DNA from: Aradus depressus
Taxonomy: Eukaryota > Arthropoda > Insecta > Hemiptera > Aradidae
Length of the DNA stretch: 64,000 bases
Reading direction: 5' to 3'
NCBI GenBank assembly: GCA_963662175.1
Contig: OY759217.1
Location: 50,010,108 to 50,074,107 of the forward strand
This document shows, one piece after another, positions 28,101-39,599 of the stretch. A program made the translations under genes and the position numbers. Under the pieces are notes generated by a model. That model searched no databases and was not told the origin of the DNA. It was given only the letters and a program-made list of their open reading frames with translations. The first letter of the stretch is position 1. The number at the start of each line of letters is the position of its first letter.

Positions 28101-29889
28101 TCTAGGTTATTTAACACCGGTGATATTTGTGGCCAACCGTATTGTAGAAATTTTACAGTTAATTCCTGAGGTGTCCTGGCGTCACGTGGGCACATTGAAC
28201 TATCCAGCTGACGCTGCCTCACGGGGTCTCCGCCCATCTCAGATTTTACGTAGTGATCTATGGTGGAACGGACCGTCTTGGCTACAACTTCCCGTCCATG
28301 ACTGGCCAAAGATCGAAAGATTTTGTAGCCGGACAACAGTTTTGCCCGAGCTTAGGGGCGGTATAATTGCTACTCTCAGTTCAAAGGTCGTCCCTGACCT
28401 TGTGTCATGGATCGAAAACTTCTCATCATTTATGAAGCTTCTCAGGACGGTATCGTATGTGCGGCGATTCATCCAGAATGCCCGCAACTCCAATCTGTGT
28501 GGACCTTTGACATTAAGAGAATTGAACGCGGCGGAGACAACCTGTATCCGTCTTATCCAAAATTGTTATTTACCTAACGCTATACACAGTGGCGACGAGG
28601 ATTATGCCTCCACTAATCTCCGAGGTCTGACTCCATTCTTGGATCCCTTGGGACTTTTGAGGGTGGGCGGTCGTCTTCAACAATCACCTCTTCCTGAAGG
28701 TATGAAGCACCCTATCATCCTACCTCATCATTCCCACCTCTCTAGACTTATAATACGTCACTATCACCACTTGTATTTGCATGCTGGTCTAAATCAACTC
28801 CATGCCTTGATACGTCAACGTTTCTGGATCCTCTCAGCAAGGCGTTTAATCAGACAAGAGTTATTTAGATGTGACATTTGTTATAAGTTTTCAGCAAAGC
28901 CAGCTGAGGCTCTGATGGGCAGTTTGCCTACGTGTCGTTTTGAAGCTGGCCGAACTTTTATTAATGTTGGCGTCGATTTTGCCGGCCCATTTTCTATCAG
29001 GGAGTCTCGGAGAAGAAATGCGCCTGTTAGCAAATCATATTTATATCTGTTTGTATGTATGACTACTAAGGCTCTTCATTTGGAACTGGTATCTGATCTT
29101 TCGACAGCGTCCTTCATGGCCACGCTCGATAGATTCATTTCACGTAGAGGGCTCCCTACTAAAATTCTGTCAGATTGTGGCAGCAACTTTGTCGGAGCGG
29201 CAAGGCATCTCTCTGACATGCAGAAATGGTTACATAAAAAATCTGTCCAAGAGGATTTGTCTTCCCATCTACTGACGAGAGGTGTGGAATGGGTTTTTAA
29301 CCCTCCTTACTCACCCAATTTTGGAGGTATCTGGGAAGCCGGCGTCAAGTGCGTGAAGAATCATTTTAAACGCGTTCTCAATGATACAGCTTTCACTTTC
29401 GAAGAGCTCACCACCTTGTTCGCAAGGATTGAAGCGATTCTAAACTCAAGACCTCTTTGTGCCTTAACATCAGATCCTACTGATCTAGACATTCTTACTC
29501 CAGGTCATTTCTTGATTGGGACAGCTCTAACAACGAGACCAGAAGTCGACTTTACGGACAGTCCTGAGAATCGACTCACCAGATGGCAACTCGTACAACA
29601 AAGAGTTCAACACTATTGGCAACGATGGAGGAATGAATATCTTACAACTCTCCAACAACGACCAAAATGGTTTAGAACTACTTACCATCCTCATGTCGGT
29701 GATTTGGTTCTTCTTTGGGGCAAACATTCCTCACCTGCTCAATGGCCTCGCGGAAGAATAACTGACGTCTTCCCAGGTCCCGACGGAATTGTTAGGGTTG
29801 TAAATGTTCATACTCTTAAGGGTATTTTTAAACGTCCCCTATCTAAGTGTGTGCCACTGATTCCCCAATCGGGTGACTCAGAGAAGTAA
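25123..29889 (+). CDS. BEL/Pao Gag-Pol polyprotein, RNase H region deleted
   Basis: One frame of 1588 residues from ATG 25123 (MASEEADVN). An open stretch upstream has no in-frame ATG. In order: Gag DUF1759-type region (about 139-300); zinc knuckle CX2CX4HX4C (C353, C356, H361, C366) and a second Cys/His cluster from 387; aspartic protease with DSG at 482-484; reverse transcriptase with YMDD at 888-891; a stretch after DPLG; integrase zinc-binding HHCC (H1213 region, C1250, C1253); integrase core D1285, D1351, E1405; DUF5641-type C-terminus with the VGDLVLL motif. In BEL/Pao proteins about 200 residues carrying RNase H separate the DPLG motif from the VANR/ADxASRG block; here they are adjacent (residues 1002/1003, nt about 28128). 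It would drive reverse transcription and integration but lacks the nuclease that removes the RNA template. Confidence 0.93.
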   Translation: MASEEADVNVAAFSDSRTIILRRKLYSLCQDIKSIREQGRAAKVDNSQTNLFQAMFSDLSNLRSELNFTNEALETYFVNAQKGEDYPTDRDSSILSNSKRYIYEILMIHMELCPPPRPARERAATPTQNISVINDTRSRLPKINIPNFSGELTDWPHFKDVFISLIHDEPTLSKTDKFYYLISSLNGEARSLLKSIPVTEANYDLAWKTLIARYDKKRFLATAFLDKLLSFKSHPKVSENYKLFLSHVGDSMEAFQLLKIPHEAEFILFHLAIQCLDQRTREMFESKHVKEEFPRCNDLLEFVRDRQQILKLSSSRPGKSSCPKATKTRNKSSSVFLTTKRASKPWDVRTSKCPYCKLSGHDLTKCPNFLNLSPSQRFHFVRTFKGCKYHLTSGHTTDECKFKIRCLICQSLHHSLLHFSKNTLVEDTRPPSMGTPSGTSKSILTFRGNSFDVPAQQILLSTATVFITDVLGCFHPVRALIDSGAQSSLVTSDCARRLRLTVANDSHQISSVGDLSVPSLGTTFFEMKSIHRKAPLLGVRATVVTKITSDLPSIAVPEIIIRKINPSIKLADLNFGLPRPIDCLLGADIYYKILEGRPIPIIGTDLATIKTSLGWIVTGAYSVDFESFPRPSVLTLTTIPFIHRQLERFWELEEPSIGVVTDPEEELCEEHFARTHRRLTSGRYVVALPFKSPSPLLSDSRSQALKRFYNLEKKLLRNPTLRREYITFMEEYLSLGHMEIASFPGKYIIPHHGILKETSSTTKLRAVFDASMSSSISTGSLNQHLFVGPKLQLDIADIMLNFRIHRIVFVTDICKMYRQILINEPDRLYQHIYWRSDPADDVKEYELCTLTYGMFCSPYLALRVLKQLTLDEGHHFIHASKVLREDVYMDDIITGASSIDEALSLQQQLIDLLMKGNFELRKWASNSESVLKAVPEKFHERSISLSKGEDCVFKVLGVQWNAQSDEFSYNITTPRPQCTKRGVLSAIARIFDPLGYLTPVIFVANRIVEILQLIPEVSWRHVGTLNYPADAASRGLRPSQILRSDLWWNGPSWLQLPVHDWPKIERFCSRTTVLPELRGGIIATLSSKVVPDLVSWIENFSSFMKLLRTVSYVRRFIQNARNSNLCGPLTLRELNAAETTCIRLIQNCYLPNAIHSGDEDYASTNLRGLTPFLDPLGLLRVGGRLQQSPLPEGMKHPIILPHHSHLSRLIIRHYHHLYLHAGLNQLHALIRQRFWILSARRLIRQELFRCDICYKFSAKPAEALMGSLPTCRFEAGRTFINVGVDFAGPFSIRESRRRNAPVSKSYLYLFVCMTTKALHLELVSDLSTASFMATLDRFISRRGLPTKILSDCGSNFVGAARHLSDMQKWLHKKSVQEDLSSHLLTRGVEWVFNPPYSPNFGGIWEAGVKCVKNHFKRVLNDTAFTFEELTTLFARIEAILNSRPLCALTSDPTDLDILTPGHFLIGTALTTRPEVDFTDSPENRLTRWQLVQQRVQHYWQRWRNEYLTTLQQRPKWFRTTYHPHVGDLVLLWGKHSSPAQWPRGRITDVFPGPDGIVRVVNVHTLKGIFKRPLSKCVPLIPQSGDSEK

Positions 29890-29916
29890 TTTCTTTAAAT
29901 TTTTTTTTTCATATAA

Positions 29917-29933
29917 AATTTGGTGGGCGGTTA
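29917..29933 (+). other. Polypurine-tract region before the 3' LTR
   Basis: ATTTGGTGGGCGGTTA, a short G-rich tract directly upstream of the 3' LTR, in the place of the plus-strand primer. It is not a pure purine run. Confidence 0.5.
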
Positions 29934-30502
29934 TGTTAGCGCAACATTTAATTAATTTTTGATTTTTGTAGAGGTATTTTTTCTTAAGTTTTCTTTCATT
30001 AATTATTCTAATAATTATTAATATTATTATCATAATAACTATGGTCAATATTACTCATGTAATTTATTCTTATGTTTATATTACATCATATTAACAATTT
30101 ATGGGAGGAGCCTATGAATGTGGGGGAGTGGGGAATAGTTCGTGTTATGACCGCTGGTCAGTGTTGGACAGATAGTCTTCCATGGTCCTTCAACCTGTTG
30201 ACATTAGGGCACTTCTCAAGGCCACCAACTTCTCTCGTCAATCCGGATCGCCTTTCCGTGGACCTCTGAAGTCTGGTACTTGGCTCATCTGGTGTGACGG
30301 CGTCCTCAGCCTACTCCCAGATCTTCTCGGCCTTGTTTGGAGATCAGTTCATCAGCCCATCTTCCACATTCACCCCTCCACATCAGGAGAGTTAACTGTT
30401 TATTTTTGTTTTTTCCTTTTAACTACGCCGACTGGCCCTTGTATTTGAAATGAAATATAATTATATCATTTTTCAAAATCTAGTCTATGTTATTTATTAA
30501 CA
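29934..30502 (+). repeat. 3' LTR of the BEL/Pao element
   Basis: 569 bp. Offset from the 5' LTR is 5936 bp with no length difference and no substitution that I could find. Confidence 0.92.
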
Positions 30503-33500
30503 TACGTCTCATTATCGAGTACCTCACATTCGAAAAAGCCCTGGATCATCGCTTAAAGTCCCATCCGAAGGACGACGTGCTCAAAGTGTTTTTTAACTTC
30601 CCGATTGAAACATCTGACCTAAGTGCCTCAGCTAGATTTCTAAGTGGCGATCCTAAGCTCGGTAGACTCCATTCTTCAAATTTCTCGCTTTTTAACGGTT
30701 TATAGATTTAATATTTGTTAAAACTGATAGAGAACGACCGGATTATCTGAATACTACACAAAAATCAAAATAAAAATGTTTTTCAAAAAATTTGCGCTAT
30801 TTAACGGTTTATAGGCTTAATAATTGTTAAAACTGATACGAGAGATTCAGAATTATCCGGAAAGTCCCATCCGAAGGACGACGTGCTCAAGGCTATTTTC
30901 AACCTAAGTGAAATTTCACCTACCCAGGTTTATTTACATAACATACGTCTCATTATCGAGTACCTCACATTCGAAAAAGTCCTGGAACATCGCTTAAAGT
31001 CCCATCCGAAGGACGACGTGCTCATAGTTATTTTTCACTTCCCTATTAAAACATCTGACCTAAGTGCCTCAGCTAGATTTGTAAGTGGCGATCCTGAGCT
31101 CGGTAGACTCCATTCTTTAAATTTCTCGCTTTTTAACGGTTTATAGATTAAATATTTGTTAAAACTGATAGAGAACGACCGGATTATCTGAATCCTACAC
31201 AAAAATCAAAATAAAAAAGTTATTCGAAAAATTTGCGCTATTTAACGGTTTATAGGCTTAATAATTGTTAAAACTGATACGACAGATACAGATTTATCCG
31301 GAAAGTCCCATCCGAAGGACGACGTGCTCAAGACTTTCAACCTAAGTAGAAATTGACCTACCCAGGTTTATTTACATAACATACGTCTCATTATCGAGTA
31401 CCTCACATTCGAAAAAGCCCTGGATCATTGCTTAATGTCCCATCCGAAGGACGACGTGCTCAAAGTTATTTTTAGCTTCCCGATTAAAACATCTGACCTA
31501 AGTGCCTCAACTAGATTCCTAAGTGGCGATCCTGAGCTCGGTAGACTCCATTCTTGAAATTTCTCGCTTTTTAACGGTTTATAGATTTAATATTTGTTAA
31601 AACTGATAGAGAACGACCGGATTATCTGAATCCTACACAAAAATCAAAATAAAAATGTTTTTCAAAAAATTTGCGCTATTTAACGGTTTATAGGCTTAAT
31701 AATTGTTAAAACTGATACGACAGATTCAGATTTATCCGGAAAGTCCCATCCGACGGACGACGTGCTCAAGGCTATTTTCAACCTAAGTGAAATTTCACCT
31801 ACCCAGGTTTATTTACATAACATACGTCTCATTATCGAGTACCTCACATTCGAAAAAGTCCTGGAACATCGCTTAAAGTCCCATCCGAAGGACGACGTGC
31901 TCATAGTTATTTTTCACTTCCCGATTAAAACATCTGACCTAAGTGCCTCATCTAGATTTCTAAGTGGCGATCCTGAGCTCGGTAGACTCCATTCTTCAAA
32001 TTTCTCGCTTTTTAACGGTTTATAGATTAAATATTTGTTAAAACTGATAGAGAACGACCGGATTATCTGAATCCTACACAAAAATCAAAATAAAAATGTT
32101 TTTCAAAACATTTGCGCTATTTAACGGTTTATAGGCTTAATAATTGTTAAAACTGATACGACAGATTCAGATTTATCCGGAAAGTCCCATCCGAAGGACG
32201 ACGTGCTCAAGGCTTTCAACCTAAGTAGAAATTGACCTACCCAGGTTTATTTACATAACATACGTCTCATTATCGAGTACCTCACATTCGAAAAAGTCCT
32301 GGAACATAGCTTAAAGTCCCATCCGAAGGACGACGTGCTCATACTTATTTTTCACATCCCGATTAAAACATCTGACCTAAGTGCCTCAGCTAGATTTCTA
32401 AGTGGCGATCCTGTGCTCGGTAGACTCCATTCTTGAAATTTCTCGCTTTTTAACGGTTTATAGATTTAATATTTGTTAAAACTGATAGAGAACGACCGGA
32501 TTATCTGAATCCTACACAAAAATCAAAATAAAAATGTTTTTCAAAAAATTCACGCTATTTAACGGTTTATGGGCTTAATAATTGTTAAAACTGATACGAC
32601 AGAATCAGATATATCCGAAAAGTCCCATCCGACTGACGACGTGCTCAAGGCTATTTTCAACCTAAGTGAAATTTCACCTAACCAGGTTTATTTACATAAC
32701 ATACGTCTCATTATCGAGTACCTCACATTCGAAAAAGCCCTGGATCATCGCTTAAAGTCCCATCCGAAGGACGACGTGCTCAAATTGTTTTTTAACTTCC
32801 CGATTGAAACATCTGACCTAAGTGCCTCAGCTAGATTTCTAAGTGGCGATCCTGAGCTCGGTAGACTCCATTCTTCAAATTTCTCGCTTTTTAACGGTTT
32901 ATAGCTTTAATATTTGTTAAAACTGATAGAGAACGACCGGATTATCTGAATCCTACACAAAAATCAAAATAAAAATGTTTTTCAAAAAATTTGCGCTATT
33001 TAACGGTTTATAGATTAAATATTTGTTAACTGACAGAGCCATAGAGTGTGCTGGTTTCGGATTATGCCAACGTCAGCACAACGTTCAGACTGACTTTAAA
33101 TATGGTGACACCGATCCACTATGGAAGAAAAATGCCAAAAAAAAAAGATGTATGATAGATTTCTAAGATTTCTAGATTTCCTAGATTTCTAAGTGGCGAT
33201 CCTGAGCTCGGTAGACTCCATTCTTTAAATTTCTCGCTTTTTAACGGTTTATAGATTTAATATTTGTTAAAACTGATAGAGAACGACCGGATTATCTGAA
33301 TCCTACACAAAAATCAAAATAAAAATGTTTTCCAAAACATTTGCGCTATTTAACGGTTTATAGGCTTAATAATTGTTAAAACTGATACGACAGATTCAGA
33401 TTTATCCGGAAAGTCCCATCCGAAGGACGACGTGCTCAAGGCTATTTTCAACCTAAGTGAAATTTCACCTACCCAGGTTTATTTACATAAGATACGTCTC

Positions 33501-35458
33501 ATTATCGAGTACCTCACATTCGAAAAAGTCCTGGAACATCGCTTAAAGTCCCATCCGAAGGACGACGTGCTCATAGTTATTTTTCACTTCCCGATTAAAA
33601 CATCTGACCTAAGTGCCTCAGCTAGATTTGTAAGTGGCGATCCTGAGCTCGGTAGACTCCATTCTTGAAATTTCTCGCTTTTTAACGGTTTATAGATTTA
33701 ATATTTGTAAAAACTGATAGAGAACGACCGGATTATCTGAATCCTACACAAAAATCAAAATAAAAATGTTTTTCAAAAAATTTGCGCTATTTAACGGTTT
33801 ATAGGCTTAATAATTGTTAAAACTGATACGACAGATTCAGATTTATCCGGAAAGTCCCATCCGAAGGACGACGTGCTCAAGGCTATTTTCAACCTAAGTG
33901 AAATTTCACCTACCCAGGTTTATTTACATAACATACGTCTCATTATCGAGTACCTCACATTCGAAAAAGTCCTGGAACATCGCTTAAAGTCCCATCCGAA
34001 GGACGACGTGCTCATAGTTATTTTCCACTTCCCGATTAAAACATCTGACCTAAGTGCCTCAGCTAGATTTGTAAGTGGCGATCCTGAGCTCGGTAGACTC
34101 CATTCTTCAAATTTCTCGCTTTTTAACGGTTTATAGATTAAATATTTATTAAAACTGATAGAGAACGACCGGATTATCTGAACCCCACACAAAAATCAAA
34201 ATGAAAAAGTTTTTCAAAAAATTCGCGCTATTTAACGGTTTATAGGCTTAATAATTGTTAAAACTGATACTACAGATTCAGATATATCCGGAAAGTCCCA
34301 TCCGAAGGACGACGTGCTCAAGGCTTTCAACCTAAGTGGTTAACGGTTTATAGGCTCAATAATTGTTAAAACTGATACGACAGATTCAGATTTATCCGGA
34401 AAGTCCCATCCGAAGGACGACGTGCTCAATGCTATTTTCAACCTAAGTAAAATTTCACCTACCCAGGTTCATTTACATAACATACGTCTCATTATCGAGT
34501 ACCTCACATTCGAAAAAGTCCTGGAACATCGCTTAAAGTCCCATCCGAAGGACGACGTGCTCATAGTTATTTTCCACTTCCCGATTAAAACATCTGACCT
34601 AAGTGCCTCAGCTAGATTTCTAAGTGGCGATCCTGAGCTCGGTAGACTCCATTCTTCAAATTTCTCGCTTTTTAACGGTTTATAGATTAAATATTTGTTA
34701 ACTGACAGAGCCATAGAGTGTGCTGGTTTCGGATTATGCCAACGTCAGCACAACGTTCAGACTGACTTTAAATATGGTGACACCGATCCACTATGGAAGA
34801 AAAATGCCAAAAAAAAAAAGATGTATGATAGATTTCTAAGATTTCTAGATTTCCTAGATTTCTAAGTGGCGATCCTGAGCTCGGTAGACTCCATTCTTGA
34901 AATTTCTCGCTTTTTAACGGTTTATAGATTTAATATTTGTTGAAACTGATAGAGAACGACCGGATTATCTGAATCCTACACAAAAATCAAAATAAAAATG
35001 TTTTTCAAGAATTTGCTCTATTTAACGGTTTATAGGCTTAATAATTGTTAAAACTGATACGAGAGATTCAGACTTATCCGGAAAGTCCCATCCGAAGGAC
35101 GACGTGCTCAATGCTATTTTCAACCTAAGTGAAATTTCACCTACCCAGGTTTATTTACATAACATACGTCTCATTATCGAGTACCTCACATTCGAAAAAG
35201 TCCTGGAACATCGCTTAAAGTCCCATCCGAAGGACGACGTGCTCATAGTTATTTTTCACTTCCCGATTAAAACATCTGACCTAAGTGCCTCAGCTAGATT
35301 TGTAAGTGGCGATCCTGAGCTCGGTAGACTCTATTCTTCAAATTTCTCGCTTTTTAACGGTTTATAGATTAAATATTTGTTAAAACTGATAGAGAACGAC
35401 CGGATTATCGGAACCCCACACAAAAATCAAAATGAAAACGTTTTTCAAAAAATTCGCG

Positions 35459-38400
35459 CTATAACGGTTTATAGGCTTAATAATTGTTAAAACTGATACT
35501 ACAGATTCAGATATATCCGGAAAGTCCCATCCGAAGGATGACGTGCTCAAGGCTTTCAACCTAAGTGGAAATTGACCTACCCAGGTTTATTTACATAACA
35601 TACGTCTCATTATCGAGTACCTCACATTCGAAAAAGCCCTGGATCATCGCTTAATGTCCCATCCGAAGGACGAAGTGCTCAAAGTTATTTTTAACTTCCC
35701 GATTAAAACATCTGACCTAAGTGCCTCAGCTAGATTTCTAAGTGGCGATCCTGAGCTCGGTAGACTCCATTCTTCAAATTTCTCGCTTTTTAACGGTTTA
35801 TAGATTAAATATTTGTTAACTGACAGAGCCATAGAGTGTGCTGGTTTCGGATTATGCCAACGTCAGCACAACGTTCAGACTGACTTTAAATATGGTGACA
35901 CCGATCCACTATGGAAGAAAAATGCCAAAAAAAAAAGATGTATGATAGATTTCTAAGATTTCTAGATTTCCTAGATTTCTAAGTGGCGATCCTGAGCTCG
36001 GTAGACTCCATTCTTGAAATTTCTCGCTTTTTAACGGTTTATAGATTTAATATTTGTTAAAACTGATAGAGAACGACCGGATTATCTGAATCCTACACAA
36101 AAATCAAAATAAAAATGTTTTTCATAAAAATTTCCTCTATTTAACGGTTTATAGGCTTAATAATTGTTAAAACTGATACGAGAGATTCAGATTTATCCGG
36201 AAAGTCCCATCCGAAGGACGACGTGCTCAATGCTATTTTCAACCTAAGTGATATTTCACCTACCCAGGCTTATTTACATAACATACGTCTCATTATCGAG
36301 TACCTCCTATTCGAAAAAGCCCTGGATCATCGCTTAAAGTCCCATCCGAAGGACGACGTGCTCAAAGTGTTTTTTAACTTCCCGATTGAAACATCTGACC
36401 TAAGTGCCTCAACTAGATTTCTAAGTGGCGATCCTGAGCTCGGTAGACTCCATTCTTGAAATTTCTCGCTTTTTAACGGTTTATAGATTTAATATTAGTT
36501 AAAACTGATAGAGAACGACCGGATTATCTGAATCCTACACAAAAATCAAAATAAAAATGTTTTTCAAACAATTTGCGCTATTTAACGGTTTATAGGCTTA
36601 ATAATTGTTAAAACTGATACGACAGATTCAGATTTATCCGGAAAGTCCCATCCGAAGGACGACGTGCTCAAGGCTATTTTCAACCTAAGTAAAATTTCAC
36701 CTACCCAGGTTCATTTACATAACATACGTCTCATTATCGAGTACCTCACATTCGAAAAAGTCCTGGAACATCGCTTAAAGTCCCATCCGAAGGACGACGT
36801 GCTCATAGTTATTTTCCACTTCCCGATTAAAACATCTGACCTAAGTGCTTCAGCTAGATTTGTAAGTGGCGATCCTGAGCTCGGTAGACTCCATTCTTCA
36901 AATGTCTCGCTTTTTAACGGTTTATAGATTAAATATTTGTTAAAACTGATAGAGAACGACCGGATTATCTGAACCCCACACAAAAATCAAAATGAAAACG
37001 TTTTTCAAAAAATTCGCGCTATAACGGTTTATAGGCTTAATAATTGTTAAAACTGATACTACAGATTCAGATATATCCGGAAAGTCCCATTCGAAGGATG
37101 ACGTGCTCAAGGCTTTCAACCTAAGTGGAAATTGACCTACCCAGGTTTATTTACATAACATACGTCTCATTATCGAGTACCTCACATTCGAAAAAGCCCT
37201 GGATCATCGCTTAATGTCCCATCCGAAGGACGAAGTGCTCAAAGTTATTTTTAACTTCCCGATTAAAACATCTGACCTAAGTGCCTCAGCTAGATTTCTA
37301 AGTGGCGATCCTGAGCTCGGTAGACTCCATTCTTCAAATTTCTCGCTTTTTAACGGTTTATAGATTAAATATTTGTTAACTGACAGAGCCATAGAGTGTG
37401 CTGGTTTCGGATTATGCCAACGTCAGCACAACGTTCAGACTGACTTTAAATATGGTGACACCGATCCACTATGGAAGAAAAATGCCAAAAAAAAAAGATG
37501 TATGATAGATTTCTAAGATTTCTAGATTTCCTAGATTTCTAAGTGGCGATCCTGAGCTCGGTAGACTCCATTCTTGAAATTTCTCGCTTTTTAACGGTTT
37601 ATAGATTTAATATTTGTTAAAACTGATAGAGAACGACCGGATTATCTGAATCCTACACAAAAATCAAAATAAAAATGTTTTTCATAAAAATTTCCTCTAT
37701 TTAACGGTTTATAGGCTTAATAATTGTTAAAACTGATACGAGAGATTCAGATTTATCCGGAAAGTCCCATCCGAAGGACGACGTGCTCAATGCTATTTTC
37801 AACCTAAGTGATATTTCACCTACCCAGGCTTATTTACATAACATACGTCTCATTATCGAGTACCTCACATTCGAAAAAGCCCTGGATCATCGCTTAAAGT
37901 CCCATCCGAAGGACGACGTGCTCAAAGTGTTTTTTAACTTCCCGATTGAAACATCTGACCTAAGTGCCTCAACTAGATTTCTAAGTGGCGATCCTGAGCT
38001 CGGTAGACTCCATTCTTGAAATTTCTCGCTTTTTAACGGTTTATAGATTTAATATTAGTTAAAACTGATAGAGAACGACCGGATTATCTGAATCCTACAC
38101 AAAAATCAAAATAAAAATGTTTTTCAAACAATTTGCGCTATTTAACGGTTTATAGGCTTAATAATTGTTAAAACTGATACGACAGATTCAGATTTATCCG
38201 GAAAGTCCCATCCGAAGGACGACGTGCTCAAGGCTATTTTCAACCTAAGTAAAATTTCACCTACCCAGGTTCATTTACATAACATACGTCTCATTATCGA
38301 GTACCTCACATTCGAAAAAGTCCTGGAACATCGCTTAAAGTCCCATCCGAAGGACGACGTGCTCATAGTTATTTTCCACTTCCCGATTAAAACATCTGAC

Positions 38401-38578
38401 CTAAGTGCTTCAGCTAGATTTGTAAGTGGCGATCCTGAGCTCGGTAGACTCCATTCTTCAAATTTCTCGCTTTTTAACGGTTTATAGATTAAATATTTGT
38501 TAAAACTGATAGAGAACGACCGGATTATCTGAACCCCACACAAAAATCAAAATGAAAACGTTTTTCAAAAAATTCGCG
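35459..38578 (+). repeat. Higher-order repeat, 1560 bp, two copies
   Basis: Units 35459-37018 and 37019-38578 share the same order of monomer types, the long variant and private variants such as TTTTTCATAAAAATTTCCTC (36118 and 37678) and ACCCAGGCTTATTTAC. Confidence 0.85.
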
Positions 38579-39599
38579 CTATTTAACGGTTTATAGGCTT
38601 AATAATTGTTAAAACTGATACTACAGATTCAGATATATCCGGAAAGTCCCATCCGAAGGACGACGTGCTCAAGGCTTTCAACCTAAGTAGAAATTGACCT
38701 ACCCAGGTTTATTTACATAACATACGTCTCATTATCGAGTACCTCACATTCGAAAAAGTCCTGGAACATCGCTTAAAGTCCCATCCGAAGGACGACGTGC
38801 TCATAGTTATTTTTCACTTCCCGATTAAAACATCTGACCTAAGTGCCTCAGCTAGATTTGTAAGTGGCGATCCTGAGCTCGGTAGACTCCATTCTTGAAA
38901 TTTCTCGCTTTTTAACGGTTTATAGATTTAATATTTGTTAAAACTGATAGAGAACGACCGGATTATCTGAACCCGACACAAAAATCAAAATGAAAACGTT
39001 TTTCAAAAAATTCGCGCTATTTAACGGTTTATAGGCTTAATAATTGTGAAAACTGATACTACAGATTCAGATATATCCGGAAAGTCCCATCCGAAGGACG
39101 ACGTGCTCAAGGCTATTTTCAACCTAAGTGATATTTCACCTACCCAGGTTTATTTACATAACATACGTCTCATTATCGAGTACCTCACATTCGAAAAAGC
39201 CCTGGATCATCGCTTAAAGTCCCATCCGAAGGACGACGTGCTCAAAGTGTTTTTTAACTTCCCGATTGAAACATCTGACCTAAGTGCCTCAACTAGATTT
39301 CTAAGTGGCGATCCTGAGCTCGGTAGACTCCATTCCTCAAATTTCTCGCTTTTTAACGGTTTATAGATTAAATATTTGTTAAAACTGATAGAGAACGACC
39401 GGATTATCTGAACCCCACACAAAAATCAAAATGAAAAAGTTTTTCAAAAAATTCGCGCAATAACGGTTTATAGGCTTAATAATTGTTAAAACTGATACTA
39501 CAGATTCAGATATATCCGGAAAGTCCCATTCGAAGGACGACGTGCTCAAGGCTTTCAACCTAAGTGGAAATTGACCTACCCAGGTTTATTTACATAACA

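Larger units (their letters stand above)
23998..30502 (+). mobile_element. BEL/Pao LTR retrotransposon, complete ends
   Basis: 6505 bp with two 569-bp LTRs (TG...CA), a candidate primer-binding site, one long gag-pol frame, a purine-rich tract and a 5-bp target duplication. By reading, the two LTRs are identical, which suggests a young insertion. It lies in the first visible monomer of the satellite. The polyprotein lacks the RNase H region, so the copy is probably not autonomous. No envelope-like frame is present. Confidence 0.92.

Noticed and set aside
33026..33190. Hammerhead ribozyme in the satellite
   Set aside because: I looked for the CTGATGA and GAAA core; the nearest text (CTGATAG, CTGATACGA) does not fit the conserved core.
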